Below, piece after piece: positions 43,801-58,200 of a stretch of DNA of 64,000 nt. Positions within the stretch are counted from its first letter, which is position 1; each line of letters begins with the position of its first letter. Where the stretch lies: the NCBI GenBank assembly GCA_026874595.1, contig CM049313.1, forward strand, positions 56,565,159 through 56,629,158, written 5' to 3'. This DNA comes from Sipunculus nudus (lineage: Eukaryota > Annelida > Sipuncula > Golfingiida > Sipunculidae). The notes beneath the pieces are model-generated. The model worked only from the letters and a program-made list of their open reading frames with translations, was not told the origin of the DNA and ran no database searches. The translations under genes and the position numbers were made by a program.

Positions 43801-46800
43801 CATCAACAAATAGCCTTATCATCTACTACTGCTTATTACTGCTGTCATTGCATTCATATTTGCTCAAATATATCACAATTTTCAACCCCTCCTAAATAAA
43901 TAAAAAATAAACCACTTTATTTGACTCTATTAATCCATCAGTCAGGTAATTTCATTTATCATTTACTCACATATTACATTACATTCCTTTATAATAGCCT
44001 AACATGTACATGATATTCAGAAGCTTTATCGACTCGATATAGTATCACAGTGGAGAAACATTTATAGTCCAATTATGATCAGCTGAGCACCGTGACCCAT
44101 GGGTCCCTTGTTTAATTATCTTCTAATTAGGGTTGTTCTTATCTTATTATACAGGTTGGTTCAGATGTGTATTTGTGCTACAAAAAGTCAATGGCCAAAG
44201 CAAACATGCTGACGTATGTGCCGTCCATACTGGGGCGTTACCCCCAAGAAGACTACCCTAACTTTCCCTTGCCAAGCCAGGTCCCCCTTTTCTGCCTGCC
44301 TATGGGAGCGGCCATTGAGAGCTGGCCCTCCAGGGCCATGCATCCTCTGCCTGTGTTCTCAACATTTGTTCTGACAGTGGGTGATGGAGCAGAAAAGGTA
44401 TTACATCAACACATTTATTTATTTATAGACAGAGAGTTGTATTGTGTTTCTTTATGATATATAATCACAAGTTATATGTACTTCTTATATGTTTATGTGT
44501 AGTGTACATTCTAATATAATATAATTATCAGCTAAAATTTGTAAGGTGAATTTTATTTCTTGTTAGTTTAAGAAGTACAAGTATAAGAATAAGTATAAGA
44601 ATTTTGCTGTGTAGATTTAGATGTACTAAGTTGTTTTTGTTTTCTAGTCCAAGAAATTCTTTAAAAAGATGAATAAGAATAAGACACCTTTGAACATCTT
44701 TCATTATTTTTGCAACATCAGCCATGTTTTTTTCTCTTTATTGTTGTGTCTTTGAAATGACTGTATTTAATTTATTTTATGGTTCATTCAAGGTCAGTAG
44801 ATTTATTCCATGTACTTTTTGGCAAAAGTTCAGGTTGGAAATTCCTTTAGCTTTTAACATCAGTGGATATTTTATAATTTTACTGCCCATTAAATTTAAT
44901 GTACAAGGTAATGCCATGTGGAAGTTGAAAACTAAAAAGAAATCTTAACATTCATTTTGTGACAGGGACTGACTATCAAGGTTTAGCTGCTCACACTTTC
45001 GGTGTTCTAACAGTCATTTAAGTGTTGCAGGAAAATTGGTTTTACAAATCTCAGCCTTTTCTGGTAAATGGCCTGGCTGTTAATGTAAGATAGGTGTTGT
45101 TAATCTTGAAATCATCTCAGTCTCTCATACCCAGCCAAGCCAGGATACGCTATTATTGGCCTCACTTGATGATCAAGAACAGCTGATGACCTTTCCATAT
45201 TCTTTTCCAAGTTAAATATTTAAGTGGCCTTCAGTTTAAATCACAGTTTAAATGCGAAAAAGAAAAAGGTTGCTATTATTGAACTTGGTCATAATCAGGG
45301 TATTACAGTTTGATGGAAATGTTGGATGAGCTAAGTTTTGTATAATAGACTTTGGATTAAGCCTAGTGGTGCCAGTAATTAATTAAAAAAAGTATCAAAT
45401 TGTAAAATAAACAGTCAGCCACTCACAGAATTATAATTAATAAAATTGAAGATTTATATTTTGTGACCATAGTGGTTAGCCTTTGCCAGAAGAAAAAGTC
45501 ACCAATTATTATGTTGTGTAAAAAAAAGTAACAAAACAAAATTGTTTAAACATTGGTGCTAGGTATCGCCTGCAATTTTCGTATAACAATATATTGCTTT
45601 GTGGTAGCCTATTGTGTTACATATTGCAGTATTTTCATTGTAATAATCCACAAAAAATGTGTGTTTTCTGGTTGATGTATATAACTTGTTTCTGTTTCTG
45701 GTTATAAATATATTGGTATAATTAAATTGTCAAGCTGACAACCAAATTTCCATCATTTTGCCTACCAAGTCTTAGCCTACTTATACATTTCATACTGAAT
45801 GACATCAGGCATGTAAATAGAAGACCTTCAATTTAAAATTTATTTTACTGCAATAAATCAATTTCAGTCATGTTTGACAAAATATTGTAAATTATTGATA
45901 TATAAAAAGGATATCCTGATACACAATATGTGTAGTGTCACAGGATTACATTACTGTCATAATTAATGTTAATTATTACATAAATCTTATAATATTCTGA
46001 AATATTTATAAATATATTTTATTTTTGAACTATATACAACCATTCAATGTTAAAATATTGAAAATCTTACTGTAAACATCTTTCATATGTCAACTACAAT
46101 GCATAATATATTATTAAATTAGATCAGATCACTATTTTAATCTCGCCTAGGCAGATTTTAAACTTGCCTAAGTGATATCAGGCAGGTTTTTAACTCGCCT
46201 GGATGATACCAGACGGATTTTAAACTCACCTAGGTGAAATTGCGATTGTAATATTGTCTAGGCGAGTTTAAAATCTTGTCTAGGCGAGATCACAATTGCA
46301 ATCTCACCTAGGCGAGATCACAATTGTAATCTCGTCTGGGCAAATTTAAAATCTGCCTGGATTTCAATCTCGTCTCTGACATATATTGATTATATCGTGC
46401 ACCCCTATTTATCAAATTTAAAACATGGAGGAAAATGCAATTTTTGAAGAATGAGATCATTAACATATTAAATATAATTCTATTTTAATATTAATTCATT
46501 TGACTTAAGTCACTTAACAATTGTCTTTTGTTATTTGTGCTCTCTTGTTATTTGTTCCAAGCACTGAAAATATGCCAAAGTGTTTGCTTAAGTGAAATAG
46601 CCTTGTCATTGCATCATATTTGTTATGATGCTCTTTATTGTGTACAAAGACACCTATGAATGAAAAAAACTAAAAGGGAAATCTTTGTAAGGGGAAAATA
46701 GCTCCACCAAGGCCAGCTCAAATGAAATTTGTAATCATGGAGAATTTCTTCCCTGGAGTTAAAGCTTGAAAGATAAAATGGAAATAAGTCTCTTTGTGTC

Positions 46801-49800
46801 TCCAGATCACTGGCATATAAAACAAAAATTGACTTAATATGAGTTATACACAGAGAGATGGTATGAAGGTTCTTCTGAAAGTACATAAATGACAAGTGAA
46901 GGTCCATCATGAAGGAAAATCACTGAGGACCACATTCAAGATTAATTAAAATGTCACAAACCTGTTTCAGGTGTATGGAGCAGCTGTGACATTTTACGAA
47001 GAATACCCAGAGGAGAAGTTGTCAGACAGCCAGCGTCAGTCCCTAGGCCTTGTGCCAAGCAGCCCACCAAAGCCAAATGAGACAGAAAAAACGGTCCACC
47101 ACAACAAGAGCATCTGCCTCTTGTCACGTTGGCCATTCTTTGACACCTTTTGCAAGTTTCTGCTGTATCTGTATAGAATAGCCATATCCGGGCCCCATCT
47201 AGTCCCAATAGAAAGGTAAATGTATAAATTGTGACAGAAGCCATAAATTGTTTATAAACTAGCAGAAAATTGTGTGTCAAGATTATCATAAATATAAAAA
47301 TTTGATTATTTAAAGAAAATTTGAGATATTTTAGACATTTACTTACAGGTATTATATATATATGCAGGCTGCGTATACTAAGTTATAACACTGGCACATT
47401 TTGTGTTGTTAATATTAACTGAGAATCAGATTTGTCCTAAACCAAGCATTCAAAGTGTTCATACTTTTTAAAGTTATCAGTTTAATTTTAAGACAATTTT
47501 TTTCAAATAAATCTGTGGATTATGTGAAGATCATTTTAATTTTGAAATTTAGAATAAATAAATTGAAGTAGAAATGAAAAAATAGGCTAAAAGTGAATAA
47601 CTCATTGAAATTTTGGTTTGTTATTAATTGGCCATGATGTATAAAACCCTTCCATGTAGTTTCATTATTTTTCTATTTCTCTCTTTTCTTCTAGGTATAT
47701 ATCTCATTTCATCACTGAGGTACCATTCCCTTCACTGCAGAGGCCAAGAATCCTTGTACAGGTATGTTCCTATCAGTTGTCAGTATTCTTCATCTTACAG
47801 AATCATGAGAAAACAATATCATCAAAGAATGTCTGGTTATTTTTTACCATACTAGTGATATCTGTTGGCTGTCATTGACACCGAGTGTGTGGGTCTGTTG
47901 TACCAGCACAAAAGATTGTTTTTGTGATATTTCAGTGGCTGTAAAAGAATAAAGTGATCTTATCTTAAATAAATATGACAGTTTTAACGGTTTTCAATAA
48001 ATCCCAACCACAAACAAAGCTCACAGTACTTAAATAAGCAGTACTGATGCTGATGGAGAAAAAATTTTGGTTGCATTTGTTCTTAATATTATAACTATCA
48101 AATTCAGTGTTTTCTTAGATTTGCTTGTGAATGTGTTTGTGTGTGTTACTACATGTTGTTTATATTTTACTGTTTTATCATTTCATTGAATCTTTGATAG
48201 TAAAATAAAGTATTTGTTATTCATATTGAAATTGTGTGGAATTACCATTTTAGGAAAACTGTCAATGTATATACAAATATTTGATCAGTTATTTTTCAGT
48301 TAATGGAATTGTCTCTTTTTTGGATATAATGCATCAGTTTTATTAAATGTAATGAAGAGTTTGTGATAAAATACTAATCTTTAAATTCTTAAGAAATCTG
48401 ATGACAAGTAATCAAAGAAGAGTTCTTATTTTCCTTGTTTTGACCATTAACCATGAGGTTCTTATTGAAATTACCAGAAACTGAAAAAAAAACAGGATAT
48501 TTATTGTGAAGTAAATTGAGGACATCCTTCCACCATTGGTACTTCAGTTAGATTAACATTTCACAAGACTGTGCTTCCACTTTCTGTGTTCCCTCTGCCA
48601 TGAAGTATAAACAGGGTAGTAAAGGATGATATATTATGTACTAACCCACATTAGATGGAGATGTGAGGATGGGCTATGTAGGCTAATGATGACATTGAAG
48701 AACCAGCTTTTAGAGCATTAAGATTTCAGGCCTTGGCCATTAAGATGTCTGCCGTGGTTTCTTTCAGTTGTGTCAAGACGCCTTGTCGGTGTTCCAACCT
48801 GAGGAATCGCCGGTCCCTCAGAAGTAAGTAACTTCCCTTGCCATTAGTTTTTGTAAAAATTTCCTGGAATTCTTTTTACAAGAATAAAAAAGTCAGTATT
48901 TGCATCCAGGTGTTGGATGCTGGTGCCTTGGCAGTCACCAGATCTCCAGCACTGGTTACACCTGTCTAGACAATTTCTGCTGATCCTCCCAAGAAAATTC
49001 TCTGAATTTTACAAAAGAAAAACTCTGTGGTTGTATTTTTTTTACTGAACAGTTTTAATAGGGAAGAACACAGAATTAATGAAGAAAATATTAGTAATTT
49101 GGATGAAAGTATCAGAGGTAGGAATTGGTTTTAAAATCATAATCAATGTTTAAAAATAAGAATGACCAATGATCAGTTATTAATCAATTAATTATTGTAC
49201 ATACTTTCTATATTACCATGAAATCTGCTGTATACTAGCATCTAAAATATTTACCCCAGTAAAAAGTGTGACATGAACATATTCATAATAAAACCATCTA
49301 TCCACTGGCAACTTAGGTTGACTTGCCGTCTGACAATGGCTGGGCATGGTTCCATTTTGATGCTGTTTGTTAATTTGTGTTTGTATATCTTTGACAGGAT
49401 TAGATTCTTTGCATGTGCATACAATCCTTTTTTATCTATTATTAAAAAATATAATTGATTTAATCGATTTTGAAAGAAAACCACCAATCATCAAATTAAT
49501 TGGCACACCACTAGAATGTATGAACTCTTACGGAACCCTGGACTACATCATTCATATCGCCACATACCTTAGAAAAATGAAATCTTCAATTTTTTTTTGT
49601 CTCTTCCATTGTATTTTATCAACACTTGAGTTGAATTACATGTATGAACATGTAATACATTCTTTTATTACACCACATACCTTAAAACTGTAATTTTTTA
49701 TGTTTTTTAATTTGTCTCTTCAATTGTGTCTTATTAACGCTTCAGTTGATTAACAAGTGTGTTTGTTCAGTCAAAGGAAAAAGTAAAAGAACAGTATTGA

Positions 49801-52800
49801 TGCATGATTAAATGAGGCATATGGTTTTAGTTGTATATTTGTGCAGTGGGCATTATTTGTGAAACTACAAAATTTGAAAAATATATAACCACATAATTAA
49901 ACATAAAACATCTCCAAATGTATGGGGCATCATTTATCACAATTGTACAAGTTGTGACTGAAGATCTTTATCAATATGTCATAAATTTACTTTTAGCAGG
50001 GCATTGGTCATCTCATAGTGAAAAGACCCTGGGATTAGAGAATTCTGTTGATGTGATATAAATATACTTGTAGTAAGGTGTCAGTCATTACATTTTCAAC
50101 GATACTCAGACCAGATAAATTTATTGACATGTTATAAATGTACTTGTAGCGGGGCGTCATTCATCACATTACTAAAGAACCTGGGACCAGAGAACTGCAT
50201 GAACCTCCTCCTACATGTTCTAATGGAACATAAAATTCTCATCCACTCACTGAGGCCGGCTGTGCTCACCAGCGTCGCTGAAGCAGTGGCATCTGTAAGT
50301 AGGACCACTAGTTTAACTTGCATCACATATTGGGTGGTAGTAGCAGTAATAGTAGTAGTAATAGTAGTAGTAGTAGCAGTAGTAGTAGTAATAATCATAG
50401 AAAAATTATGAGTAAGAGCCATTTCGGAGCAGTATACATGTTCAGATTAGGTCTAGAGATGTTAAGTAAATGAAGATAACGTCAGTGTACCATTAAATGT
50501 TAGTTAGTTAACTGAAGGAGAAAGAAGGGAAATCTGTATGGTGAAGTACATTCCTCATTAAGCATATTCTGTCCAGTGAAAGTACTGCAGGTTTGAAACT
50601 TGGTTAGACCAGCAATGCCCATCTCTAATTTGTTGGACCTGTGCCAACTGCCTGGTGGTGATACTTGGCAAACGCTGCTATAGAAAGCAGTGTTGAAATG
50701 GTAGCAGTAATAGAATGACTGTGGTATGACCTTTTGCTTAAGCTGTGTAAGGGTAAAGGCAGAAGATAATCATGTACTGTTGTTTTTAATATTAGCCAGT
50801 ACATATATTTGAACTATGATGGCTGTGGTGTACAGTTGCTGAAATTTGTATGGCCAAGGCAGGGTATCATCCCAAAGTTAATGTCTCTTTTCAGATGTTG
50901 TTTCCATTACACTGGCAGTGCCCATACATACCTTTATGTCCCCTGGGTCTGTCTGATGTTCTGAGTGCACCAACACCATTTATAGTGGGTTAGTATATGT
51001 TTTCATTTAAATATATGTGCTGCCATCTACATTGGGTACAAGGGCAGATTTTTAAGTTATCATTTGCCTCACACACTATATCACTAAAATTATTGATGAT
51101 CTGATACATTTCTAAATGCACACATACAACACATAACTTACTGATGTATTTTTAACTTACATCATGTTATAGAGCATTAAAATAAATCATATTAAATATT
51201 CAGTTCAGATAATTTGTCTTTGTGTAATGTTTTTCATTTGTAAACCTCAATCTACATACAACTACATATAATATGATTAAGCATGAAGATCAGAATTAAA
51301 TATGATTAAAATTTATGTATACTGTATTAAAGTATTTCTCAATATTAAAACCAAAGTATAGATGGGGTAACTTTTTATCACAGGTGTGGACTCGAGGTAT
51401 TTTGACCTTTATGACCCTCCACCTGAAGTGACATGCGTTGACCTAGACACCAACAATGTGTCACCGTAAGTATAACACTGTAGTCATAAGTACAATACCA
51501 CTGTCTTGTAAAGTATCATTTAATGATATATAAACATTAAATTAAAAGTAAGTATAACATTTGCTGTGCTTATTTGTTTAATATGTGAAAAGAAATACAT
51601 GTTAAATGTTAAAATATAAGCAGTATAACAAATAAAATAATATTTTAAAAATGGGACAATTTGGTGAAAAGTAAAAAAACTCTGATTACATGATGTTCAA
51701 TGGTTTAGAGAGGGCCTGCAAATGTAAATAAATTAAATATTTTTGCTTTCCACTGTAATAATATTAGACTGTTTAGAGGATGCTCGTACATGTATATAAT
51801 TGCTCACGGGAAGATGTTTTGTTAGTTGTAGGTGTGAGGAAAAGAACATGACATACAAAATACTGCCAAAGAAGCCAGCCAAGGTGCTGCGAGTCACACT
51901 GGAGAAGCTGTACGAGGAACTGTGCCAGCAGAACGATGACATGCTGTCACCCATTGAGGTCGGCCTTGAGATGGCACCCATCGATTCTGACTTTCAGAGA
52001 AGGCAAAGAAGGGTGAGGCCACGTGGATTTTAGTAGATAAATACTGTTTATTTTGATGTAATCAGTGTTTTCCTAATATAAATTCTTATTTAGGTAACAC
52101 AAGTTTCCTGAATGTAGTGTGCGTTATGATATGACCACTTAATTTTAATTTAGATAAAAAGTATAAAGTTTAATTGTGATAGAAAGTCATCTAAGCTGCA
52201 GTTTGTGCTTTGCAGGTTGTAAATGTCAAAAGGTCGAGAATCCATATTTGATGTTCTGTGTGCATTAACTTAATAATATAAAAGTTATCTCTATTGCTGC
52301 TTTCTTTCAACTAATATTGCATAAAAATATGTTGTTTATTCATGAGCTCCTGAACAAAGAAGACTGTTTAATTCTGTATTTTTAGAAGAGCTTTACAAAT
52401 GAACTAGAAAAAATCTCAAAAGTAATGGGACTGCAAAGACTGTTTAATTCTGTATTTTTAGAAGAGCTTTACAAATGAACTAGAAAAAATCTCAAAAGTA
52501 ATGGGACTGCACAAATCTTTGCCTTCTCTCTTCTTAGCATTTGTCCAGTTTTAATGTGTAGTTGTATATCAGTCCAGTTTGAACCATACAAACCAAAACA
52601 TGATATCAGTACATAATGTGTTTTGAGGTTAGAAAGCAGTAGTAAATATGAACATAACATCTTATTGATATACTTTTAAAAATGATCAGAATAAGATTAT
52701 ATTCTGTTCTTGCATGCAATTCATTGCCTTTATATCTAGGTGGTCTGAGTGGGGAGCTATTCATGTAGATAGGTTTTACTGAATGTAATAAATGTCTGTG

Positions 52801-55249
52801 TTTGTTTTGGTTAGATGGCTATGGAGCTGACAATTCAGGAGGCGTTCCTAAGGTTTATGGCCAGTGTATTGAAGGGTTACAAGAACTTCCTGTTACCAAT
52901 TACCAAGGCCCCCACCCTGGGGACCACAGACACCAGCTCCCTGTTTGATATACAAGGCAAGTACCAGACAGAAGCCATTATTTTATTATCCTCCACCCAG
53001 AACTGCAGCTACTCTCTATGCTGCCACCTGTGGACGAAATGAGAAACTAAACTCTTGTTACAATGCTGATCTGGTCATAACACTGTGCTTGATGTTTTAT
53101 TGGAGAAGCAAACAAAGGTCAATACAGCTGTTTGAATGAAATATAATAGGAAAAGCTGGTCTTTATGTGAGTTGCTGGGATATCACAGTGTCCACACATG
53201 ATTTAAAGGGAAAATCAATAAAACAGCAATCATCACCAAAAAAGTACCATACATCATTATTAACTAAAAAATATTCAAAAAACATATTGACTACCATGAT
53301 ATATGCATTTTATTGAAAAGGAAAACAGAATATTACTTAGCCTTGCATGATTTATAACAAAATGAGTGACTTAGTGAGTAATTTATACCTTGAAAAATTC
53401 TATTTCTTTTATTATTATTTTTGTTATAATAATAATAATAATAAAATAATAATAATAATAATAATAATTATTATTATTATTGTTATAAGTATTATAATTA
53501 TGATAACTACTCTTATTGTTATTATTATAACATACCTTTATTGTTTCAGGTTTTATTAAGAGCAGGGACAAGGCGTACCACAAGTTCTTTAACCAGATGA
53601 TGAAGACTCAGATCTTCACGCGTTTCATTGAGGAACGATCTTTTGTCTCGGACAAAGATGCCAGCCTGGCGTTCTTTGATGAATGTACAGAGAAGGTGGG
53701 TGAACATTTTGCTGATAAAATTCTGAAACATTTCTAGCTTGGGGCATTATTACATGTGTTCAGGGTCCAACTGAATTATTCATATGACCTGTAAAAATTC
53801 AGTGAAAAGAAGATATTTATCTGTATAAAAGTGAAATTCCATTTATGGTTAACAATACCCTGAACAAAAAAAAATAGAAAAAATGGATGAACACTCATGG
53901 ACAGATAATTATCATATCTTTAATTTTACATGTCAAACTATTATTTACAGTGTAGTTAAATGGTAGAAAAAAGATTTTTTTTTGCAAAAGTTTTATATTG
54001 ATTCAGTGGTTTTCCTTTGATTATATTTCTATATTATGTATTTACTAATAAGTACCATAAATAGATGCAGAAATATTCCCACAAAGGTCAAGGCAAAGCA
54101 GTGTTATGTAATTCAAAAGACAGCTGCCAGATGGCAGCACTGAGTGGTTCAATGTAAGAACATTGTGGCTTGTGATTTCTAAGTGTCTTGTGAGATATAC
54201 TGTTGTTCAGTCTGATTTAAGCTTAAATCCTATGTATCTCTTTACAAGTCCACCTGTTTATTTTTCCAGGTTGATGAGAATAAAGATGAACCCAAATTGA
54301 TTGAGACAGATGACACTATGAAAAGGTAAGAACAAAGTATCTGCATCAATGTCTAGAGACCTTATGAGAATTCCAGTACTGCTGAGATCCAGAATTAGTT
54401 CACAAATTACAGAATGAGCAGTTGCTTGAATGTTTGTCTTATGTAATCAATAAAAGTATGTAAATTACCAAATATTCTGGTAAATCAGCGATATTAGTTG
54501 ATTTTGTCATGATATATTTTGAGGGTATTATTTTACATTATGTTTTACATGGTTTACAGTGACCGGACGGCATTTATCACTCCACCTGATGCTACGGGCC
54601 TTCCAGAGGGCGTCACTTACAGGTGAGCATGTGTGTATGAGAGAGGGTGGGAGAGAGAAAGACAGAGAGACAAAAAGACAGACACATTGATTGTGAGATA
54701 AGTTAATTATGCTAAAGAGAGTGAGTCACTGACCATTTTCTTCTAGTAAATAAAGAAAACAAATCAGAAAAGGATGCTGATAGTACATGAATTGTAAATT
54801 TTTCTATCAAGTGATACTTAAGCTGATTCAGTCTTCAAACTCAGTAGAAACATGCATTCCCATTGTGCAGTGTCTTGGAATTTGTATTGATGACTATTAC
54901 CAAGTGATGTACCTACATGTCATCATACTGAACCCCATTTGTTTTGCCTGAATAAAGTCCTGTGGTTTAATATCATGTGTTGTACTTACAGTTACAATGG
55001 TTTTCCCGAGCTGCGACCAGAGCTGTTTTTACACTCCCCGTACACAGGAACAGTCCCGGGCGGCAAAGGACCTCGCTGTCCTAACAGTCCCATGGCTCGC
55101 AGGACCAAGCAGGAGGTCAAGTCAGCACAGAGGGTCAGTTGTCTCAGTGTATTATAATTATAATATTAATAAGGATTATGATTATGATAATAATTATAAT
55201 AATATTAATTATGATAATAATGTTGGTGATAATTGTAATGATGATAATG

Positions 55250-55287
<38 letters not shown>

Positions 55288-58200
55288 TATTATAATAATG
55301 AGAATAATGGGGATAATGATAATGTAATAATGATAATAACAAAAATGGTGATAATTATAAAAATTATAATAATATTTAATAAAACAATATTATATAGCAG
55401 ACTCCACTCCCAGGACTAACACACTAAGTCACACACATTCAGAGGAGATGCTGCCCTCGAAAGACAATCCCTGCACCTCCGCTCAAGCCTTAGTCTAAAA
55501 CATGCAAAATAACCAGAGAATAACATCAAGATTAAATCAAAGGGCTGTATTATTTTCTGTAAAATAAAGCTGTTATGCAGTTTACAGTAATCTCAACACA
55601 TGTTTGTTCTTAATGCATCAAGCAGTGCAAAGAAAAAGGTCCTAATACATAAAAGAAATGAAACTAATTTTTCAAGTTCTTCCAGGCTAGTTTCCCACAA
55701 TGTGTGATTATGTTTGCAGTGTTAAATGTAGATTACATATTTAATTTGTATCCATTGTGATTTATGGATTTGGGTGAGGTAAAAAAAAAAACAGCAATCT
55801 GTTTTAAAATTTGCTGACACATATTCCTTTTTCACCAAACTCTCTCAACAGATAAATATTCACCTGGACCCTGTCCTGGAGTACTTTTGTGTCGCATATT
55901 TCTCCCAGTTTCTCAGAACCACTCGTCAGGGCTGCCATTTTGCATACACACTAAACCTGGACGTCACAGGTCACATGTCGAAATAATGGGTATTCCATGA
56001 GTCTATAAAAGGATAAGTTGTGTAAATATGTGTTACTGTTTGAATTCAAATTTAATGTTTCAATTGAATTGTTCATAGTTTCTCTTTTTTTGTGCAGATT
56101 ATTTAAAAAAATGAACAATATTACATTTACACAAATAGGTAATTGGTTCTTAGTAAAGAATTGTATTTTTCTTTTCAGATTGCAATGAAGCATGTAGGAA
56201 CTCCTAAATTGTGGTCCTTGTAAGTAGTAGCTTCAACATTTTAGTGGAGAACTAGATCACTTGAAGTATCTATTTATTGAAACCATAATTGTATTTTGTG
56301 TCAGTTGACTTTTAAATCATCAGGCAATAGAATAAATGCCCTTAATATGAATAACTTTAAAGTATGTGGAGTGCTAATTCTATCAGTTGAAAGTTAAGGA
56401 ACACATATCTGTTATCAATTGGTAATAATGAAATAACAGATTAACAAGGCTGTCTACATCTACATTTTCGTCTAGAGATACAAAGTTTAGAACATCAGCT
56501 GAGCATCATGACCCATGGGTCACTTGTTTCTTTGCAGGTGCTTGTTAGGTCACTGCTACAGTTTGTGGTACATTCACCTGCCAGCCTATGTCAACTGTGT
56601 TCATTCCAAAACCAAAGCCCTGCGGGTGGCGTATGACGTCCTGGTTAAGATGCAAGCAGCAAAACTGCAGCCTCCAGATGAGGTAAGCAGGGGTTGAATT
56701 ATAACAGTATCAGGTATTATCTGTACTTCAAATTTTGCCTCTGCTGTGGATTTGCAGTGTACTTTTACATACTTCGAGAGGTCATAATTAAGCTAACACC
56801 ACAAAGTCCAAATTGTTGTATTTCTGCATATATCCTGTTTCATCACCTTGACCTTCGATGACTTTCAGTCAGTATATCATTACCTTTACATTGTGACTTT
56901 TTCATCAGTTCAAGCCATAATAGTTGTATTAGGCTTTACATAAGATTAAAGTATGTGATTAATATTACACCATATATGAAATGCTGAGCCTTGAATATGC
57001 ATACATGCTGTATATGTCTGGTCAGGTTTGCTATCGAGTGCTGATGCAGCTGTGTGGACAGTACCAGCAGCCTGTCCTGGCAGTCAAGGTGCTGTTTGAG
57101 ATGAAGAGGAATGGCATTCATCCTAATGCCATCACATACGGGTACTACAATAAGGTAGGCATCCCATAATCCAACACCTCCCAATGTCACAAATTGAAAT
57201 ACAGTGAAATCTGGTCTGATGACCACCCCTCTATCATGACCACCATGCTGAGTGACCACTTGGTTTGGTCCTTGACTCATGTAGATCATCTTAAAAACCT
57301 CCAAGGCTACCCTGCTGTTATGACCACTTTTGCTAGTACCACAGGTGGTCATGTTAACAAGAATGTACTTTATTTAACAATATTATCTTGTTTCCATGCT
57401 GGAAAGCCGTTATTTTTATCAAGTTGATATAAGTTCAAAATTCACCTTTCTGTGACCTTGGATAAATGTTTGATCTCCCTGTCAAAAGCCTTTCGTTTGA
57501 ATCATGTATTGAGAAAAATGTTTGTTCATGTACAAACTGGCTGTTGTATATTTATAATATATTTGTCTGTCCTTGACTTTAGATTTGACCTTAAAATCTT
57601 ATCTGTGTTTTTTGCAGGCGGTGCTAGAGAGCAAGTGGCCTTCTTCGAATTCTAACGCGTATCTGATGTGGACTAAGTTAAAGAATGTCATTATGAGTGT
57701 GGCCCAGTTCAAGCGAGGATTGAAAAACCGTAGACTGTCAATGTATTCCAATTCGTCCAGTGATTTTGACTGTATCAGTCAGCGTAGTGTTGACAGTTTT
57801 ATGGATGAGACACTAGTTGAGAAAACCGAGGTGGCTAAAGTCAACGGAGAACACGTGGTTAATGATCTTGTTAGTCTGGAGTCTCCAAATAATGAAGAGA
57901 GGAGTAGTACAGGTAGGTCCCTCAAGGAATGAGAGTAACCTAATGCCATAAAGCTGAACGTCATGTACATGTAGCATGTTGCCCATGTGGTTTTTGATTG
58001 GGCATACATGACTAAGCTTAGAGGTATTGACAGGGCCATGATGTGATTGGTTAGTTCAAGTTTGATGTCATGGCAGGATTTGGGTGGTGGTGGGGGGGTT
58101 GGGATTGCCTGATATTGTGTCTGATTTGGGTGGGGGTGGGGGTGGGGGGGGGGGGGTTGAGATTGCCAGATATTATAATATGGTGGGGGGGGGGGGGGTG

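Larger units (their letters stand above)
47216..57617. other. Introns 5-19, short introns with simple repeats
   Basis: Introns of 234-1326 bp, mostly AT-rich and free of large elements. Local features listed separately: a TAG repeat, a 76-bp duplication, AAT repeats, a family A end and a MITE. No other gene. Confidence 0.6.

Noticed and set aside
50132-50422. Antisense Thr-rich ORF
   Set aside because: Complement of exon 8 plus a TAG repeat.
52957-52962. Canonical GT donor at 52961 for exon 12
   Set aside because: It would shift the frame and give a stop at the start of exon 13; the GC site at 52957 keeps a fully conserved join.
54997-55419. 140-codon ORF with an Asn-rich tail after exon 16
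   Set aside because: The second half is the (AAT)n microsatellite in intron 16; a good donor at 55134 and conserved exon 17 show the exon ends earlier.
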